Of a stretch of DNA of 8,820 nt, positions 6,127-8,820 are shown in pieces (the stretch's first letter is position 1; each line of letters opens with the position of its first letter). The translations under genes were made by a program, and so were the position numbers. The stretch is from Candidatus Bathyarchaeota archaeon RBG_13_60_20 (lineage in GTDB: Archaea > Thermoproteota > Bathyarchaeia > TCS64): contig MEZG01000032.1 in assembly GCA_001775965.1 (NCBI GenBank), positions 1 to 8,820 of the forward strand, written 5' to 3'. The notes beneath the pieces are model-generated. The model ran no database searches, had not been told where the DNA came from, and worked only from the letters and a program-made list of their open reading frames with translations.

Positions 6127-6138
6127 GTTTAGCTAAAC
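6127..6138. repeat. Perfect 12-bp palindrome in the ATPase leader
   Basis: GTTTAGCTAAAC is a perfect palindrome immediately upstream of the ATPase ribosome site and, by TATA spacing, just downstream of the transcription start. Position and symmetry suit an operator. Its half GTTTAGCT also forms the inner part of the terminal repeats of the 138-bp element at the other end of the gene. Confidence 0.45.
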
Positions 6139-6160
6139 CTGATGAGGTGGGCTTCACACT

Positions 6161-6172
6161 TATTAGTATTTT
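6161..6172 (-). promoter_or_regulatory. TATA box of the calcium ATPase gene
   Basis: The minus strand reads AAAATACTAATA. Transcription would start near 6140, giving a leader of about 27 nt with GGTG before the TTG start. The box is AT-rich but not a perfect consensus. Confidence 0.45.
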
Positions 6173-6290
6173 CGGGGGGAAGCCGCCAGCGTCTTTCATA
6201 TATGCTGTGAGCAGCTGTGCGCCAGTCCCTCTCCAACGGGGGCAACTCGCAAACTCCAAGGGTTGAGAACGCGGCGTTTACCCCACACAT
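6173..6290. other. Divergent intergenic stretch without a visible gene
   Basis: This is the centre of the 230-bp region between the ATPase and pyrophosphatase genes. It holds an isolated CATATATG (6199-6206) and a short hairpin candidate, GCTGTGAGCAGC. No convincing coding frame, tRNA or box C/D RNA was seen. Confidence 0.5.
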
Positions 6291-6298
6291 TTTTATAC
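6291..6298 (+). promoter_or_regulatory. TATA box of the pyrophosphatase gene
   Basis: TTTTATAC lies about 25 bp upstream of 6320, so the leader would be about 24 nt and contain GGAGGT. The GTG at 6317 would fall at or before the transcription start, which argues against its use. Confidence 0.65.
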
Positions 6299-6328
6299 CC
6301 TATAGCTCGGTAAAATGTGAATCAAATC

Positions 6329-6334
6329 GGAGGT
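6329..6334 (+). promoter_or_regulatory. Strong Shine-Dalgarno site of hppA, decides the start
   Basis: GGAGGT stands 9 nt before the ATG at 6344. It lies downstream of the in-frame GTG at 6317 and so selects 6344 as the start. Confidence 0.8.
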
Positions 6335-6343
6335 TTAAGTGAA

Positions 6344-8392
6344 ATGGTTGACGCATGGTACATAGCCCCCGCAATGGCGCTGATATCGATAATAACTGGC
6401 TTTTACATCCACGGTTTCGTCAAGAAGCAGGACCCTGGCACGGCCCGGATGCAGTTCGTAGCCGGAGCCATCAAGGAGGGGGCCAGGGCCTTCCTCAACC
6501 GCATGTACAGGACCCTAGGGATGTTCGTGGCGGTCATGGCCGTTGTGCTGCTGCTGTTCCTGCCCCACCCCATCTGGGCCACCAGCAACATCATGGGCAA
6601 CGTCACGCTCGCCTTCGCTTACGTCTTCGGCTCCGTGTGCAGCGCCATCGCCGGCTGGCTCGGGATGGACGTGGCCACCGACGCCAACCTGAGGTCTGCG
6701 AGCGCGGCACGGGACGGCATAACCAAGGCGTTCACCATAGCCTTCAGGGGCGGCGCCGTCATGGGCACAAGCGTCATCGGCCTGGCCCTCGCGGGTGTCA
6801 GCATCCTGTACTTCCTCACCGGCGACCCGAACGTCATCCTAGGGTTCAGCTTCGGAGCCTCGGCCATGGCTCTCTTCGCTAAAGCGGGCGGAGGAATATT
6901 CACCAAGACGGCCGACATCGGGGCCGACCTGGTGGGTAAGGTGGAGATGGACCTACCCGAGGACGACCCTAGGAACCCCGCCGTCATCGCGGACAACGTG
7001 GGCGACAACGTGGGCGACGTTGCCGGCATGGGAGCCGATCTGTACGACAGCTACGTGGCCAGCCTCATGGCGGTCATGGTCCTGGGCCAGGTTCTTGGGG
7101 GATATCTACTCGACATGCCTCTGGTCTTCGCCGGCCTGGGTGCCCTCAGCAGCCTCATAGGCATCTTCGCGGTCCGCGTCGGCGAGGGCGGCGACCCCGG
7201 CTCCGTGCTCAACAGAGGGACCTACATCACTGTGGTCCTCTTCATGGCACTGAGCTACGCCGCGTGCACCGTCCTGGGCTACGATGTCAGGTTCTGGGGC
7301 GCGGCCACCGTCGGACTAATCGCAGGCGTCGTCATCGGCGTGACCAGCGACTACTTCACCAGCATCAACAGGCCCCCCACCAGGATCACGGCCGAGAGCA
7401 GCGTCACAGGCCCCGCCATCACCATTATCACGGGCTTCAGCTATGGCCTCCTCAGCGTCTTCCCGCCGCTCGTGGGCATCGGACTGGCCGCCTGGATTGC
7501 CTACTCGGTGACCGAGACCATCGGCCCCGGGTACGGGGTCTACGGGATCGGAGTCGCGGCCTTCGGCATGCTCAGCATAGTCGGCATCGTTGTTGCCAGC
7601 GACAGCTTCGGGCCCATCGGGGACAACGCCAAGGGCATCGCCGAGCAGGGGGGCCTCGACGAGAAGACCATAGAGATACTGGACTCGCTGGACGCCGCCG
7701 GAAACACCAGCAAGGCCATCACCAAGGGCTTCGCCATCGGGGCCGCGGGCCTCACGGTCATCAGCATCCTGGCCGCCTTCAAGGAGGTGGCCGAGGCCGA
7801 GCTGGGCGCCGCAGTCGCCTTCGACCTCATGAACCCCCTGGTGATGCTGGGCGCCCTCATAGGCATAGCCATTCCCGCGGTGTTCAGCAGCCAGCTCATG
7901 CTGGGCGTGGGCAGGAACGCCTTCAGGATGATCGAGGAGGTGCGCCGCCAGTTCCGGGAGATACCGGGCCTTAGGGAGGGCAAGGAGGGCGTCGTCCCCG
8001 ACTACGCCAAGTGCGTGGACATCGCCACGGTGGGCGCCCTCAAGGAGTTACTGCCCGCAAGCGTCAGCGCCATAGCCGTGACCCTCGGCGTGGGCTTCAT
8101 CTTCGGCGTTGAGGCCCTGGGCGGGTACCTGGCCGGGTGCATCTTCAGCGGCCTCGTGTTCGCGCTGCTCATGAGCAACGCGGGGGGCCTCTGGGACAAC
8201 GCCAAGAAGTACATCGAGGAGGGCCACCTGGGAGGCAAGGGCAGCGACGCCCACCACGCCGCAGTCATTGGCGACACCGTGGGCGACCCCTTCAAGGACA
8301 CGGCGGGGCCCAGCCTGAACACGCTCATCACCGTAATCGGGCTGGTGGCCCACATGTTCCTGCCCCTGTTCCTCCTGTTCAGCATCTTCTAG
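6344..8392 (+). CDS. hppA: Membrane-bound proton-translocating pyrophosphatase, potassium-independent type
   Basis: This 682-residue, very hydrophobic protein hydrolyses pyrophosphate and pumps protons across the cell membrane; about 16 membrane helices are expected for its length. Catalytic motifs are present in order: DIGADLVGKVE (191-201) with the DX7KXE pattern, DNVGDNVGD (217-225), SDSFGPIGDNAKG (419-431), SNAGGLWDNAKK (611-622) and GDTVGDPFKDTAGPSLN (643-659). The determinant region reads GNTSKA (453-458). The lysine at 457 is found in potassium-independent enzymes, where potassium-dependent ones have alanine, so proton pumping without potassium activation is expected. The ATG at 6344 is chosen over the GTG at 6317 because a GGAGGT site lies between them. 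The gene has its own promoter, divergent from the calcium ATPase. Pyrophosphate from sulfate activation and biosynthesis would be its substrate. Confidence 0.97.
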   Translation: MVDAWYIAPAMALISIITGFYIHGFVKKQDPGTARMQFVAGAIKEGARAFLNRMYRTLGMFVAVMAVVLLLFLPHPIWATSNIMGNVTLAFAYVFGSVCSAIAGWLGMDVATDANLRSASAARDGITKAFTIAFRGGAVMGTSVIGLALAGVSILYFLTGDPNVILGFSFGASAMALFAKAGGGIFTKTADIGADLVGKVEMDLPEDDPRNPAVIADNVGDNVGDVAGMGADLYDSYVASLMAVMVLGQVLGGYLLDMPLVFAGLGALSSLIGIFAVRVGEGGDPGSVLNRGTYITVVLFMALSYAACTVLGYDVRFWGAATVGLIAGVVIGVTSDYFTSINRPPTRITAESSVTGPAITIITGFSYGLLSVFPPLVGIGLAAWIAYSVTETIGPGYGVYGIGVAAFGMLSIVGIVVASDSFGPIGDNAKGIAEQGGLDEKTIEILDSLDAAGNTSKAITKGFAIGAAGLTVISILAAFKEVAEAELGAAVAFDLMNPLVMLGALIGIAIPAVFSSQLMLGVGRNAFRMIEEVRRQFREIPGLREGKEGVVPDYAKCVDIATVGALKELLPASVSAIAVTLGVGFIFGVEALGGYLAGCIFSGLVFALLMSNAGGLWDNAKKYIEEGHLGGKGSDAHHAAVIGDTVGDPFKDTAGPSLNTLITVIGLVAHMFLPLFLLFSIF

Positions 8393-8405
8393 GCGGAACC
8401 CACCC

Positions 8406-8420
8406 CTATATCTTTATTAG
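8406..8420 (+). promoter_or_regulatory. Probable TATA region of the L15e gene
   Basis: CTATATCTTTATTAG, within the 70-bp gap after hppA, is AT-rich and offers two overlapping TATA-like boxes. Either would place the transcription start at about 8435-8442, roughly 20-28 nt before the ATG. Its T-rich part could also help end the hppA transcript. Confidence 0.45.
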
Positions 8421-8462
8421 TTTGAACCAGTCTACTTTGATAGCCCAACGGGGAAAACAAGC

Positions 8463-8820
8463 ATGTACAGGCACCTCAAGGAAGCTTGGAAGCGGCCCAA
8501 GGACAGCTTCGTCCAGGATATCATGCGCGAGAGGGCCATCACGTGGCGCAAGCAGCCCTCCGTCGTCAGACTCGACACGCCTACCCGCCTCGACAGGGCA
8601 CATAGCCTGGGCTACAAGGCCAAGAAGGGCTTCGTTGTGGTGCGCGCCAGGATCATGAGGGGCGGCCGCAGGAAGCTGAGGCCCGTGCTGGGCCACAGGC
8701 AGAAGCGCATGGGCGTCACCAAGTACACCCCGGGGAAGAGCAGGCAGCTCATGGCTGAGGAGAGGGTGGCCAGGAAGTACCCCAACATGGAGGTGCTCAA
8801 CAGCTACTGGGTGTGGCAGG
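8463..8820 (+). CDS. rpl15e: Large subunit ribosomal protein L15e (partial, 3' end outside window)
   Basis: The first 119 codons of ribosomal protein L15e are present and the frame stays open to the window edge; the family is usually about 190-200 residues, so roughly 60 percent is visible. It begins MYRHLKEAWKRP, followed by RERAITWRKQPSVVRL, GYKAKKGFVVVRARI, the very basic RGGRRKLRPVLGHRQKR and RVARKYPNMEVLNSYWV, all characteristic of the archaeal and eukaryotic family (no bacterial counterpart). It binds rRNA in the large subunit. The ATG is preceded by a weak GGGGA site 8 nt upstream (8450-8454). It follows hppA by 70 nt in the same direction, with a probable promoter of its own. Confidence 0.96.
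   Translation, partial: MYRHLKEAWKRPKDSFVQDIMRERAITWRKQPSVVRLDTPTRLDRAHSLGYKAKKGFVVVRARIMRGGRRKLRPVLGHRQKRMGVTKYTPGKSRQLMAEERVARKYPNMEVLNSYWVWQ

Noticed and set aside
6139..6150. CTGATGAGG as box C of a C/D guide RNA
   Set aside because: The purine expected before TGATGA is a C, no box D or internal C'/D' pair was found at suitable spacing, and the site lies in the ATPase leader.
6068..6259. 63-residue minus-strand open frame overlapping the ATPase 5' end
   Set aside because: It covers the ATPase promoter and leader in another frame, with composition like shifted coding sequence and no recognisable domain.
6317..6343. GTG at 6317 as the hppA start
   Set aside because: The Shine-Dalgarno site GGAGGT lies inside this nine-codon extension and points to ATG 6344; the GTG would be at or ahead of the expected transcription start.

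Overview
The window is archaeal chromosomal DNA. It carries a near-complete gene for the gamma subunit of archaeal translation initiation factor 2, ribosomal protein L15e, and an Fcf1-like PIN-domain gene overlapping the aIF2-gamma gene. Promoters are TATA boxes about 25 bp ahead of short leaders, and the Shine-Dalgarno motifs match the archaeal 16S tail. Genes are GC-rich, with many AGG, ATC and CTC codons. The gene set fits a GC-rich member of the TACK archaea (Bathyarchaeia or Nitrososphaeria-like), but that placement is inference and no genus can be given. Only three of the seven genes start with ATG; two use TTG, one GTG, and aIF2-gamma has no canonical start codon.

Layout. Bases 19-1374 (minus) hold a two-gene operon: a 67-residue ribbon-helix-helix-like protein followed 6 nt later by sulfate adenylyltransferase (Sat). 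Bases 1375-1530 are a divergent promoter region with three CCAATA boxes. Bases 1531-3163 (plus) hold aIF2-gamma and the PIN-domain gene, overlapping by 8 nt. Bases 3164-3380, between convergent genes, contain a 138-bp AT-rich element with perfect 14-bp terminal inverted repeats flanked by an 8-bp direct repeat; it looks like a MITE. Bases 3381-6113 (minus) encode a SERCA-like calcium P-type ATPase. Bases 6114-6343 are a second divergent promoter region. Bases 6344-8392 (plus) encode a membrane pyrophosphatase of the potassium-independent, proton-pumping type. Ribosomal protein L15e starts at 8463 and runs off the window.

How the genes relate. Sat makes (or, in reverse, consumes) pyrophosphate, and the membrane pyrophosphatase captures the energy of its hydrolysis as a proton gradient, so the two are metabolically linked although separately transcribed. 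The calcium ATPase and the pyrophosphatase are divergently transcribed ion pumps. aIF2-gamma, the PIN nuclease and L15e belong to translation and ribosome biogenesis.

The two points most worth a second look are the missing AUG/GUG/UUG start of aIF2-gamma, where a good ribosome-binding site sits before an AUC, and the probable MITE with an intact target-site duplication.
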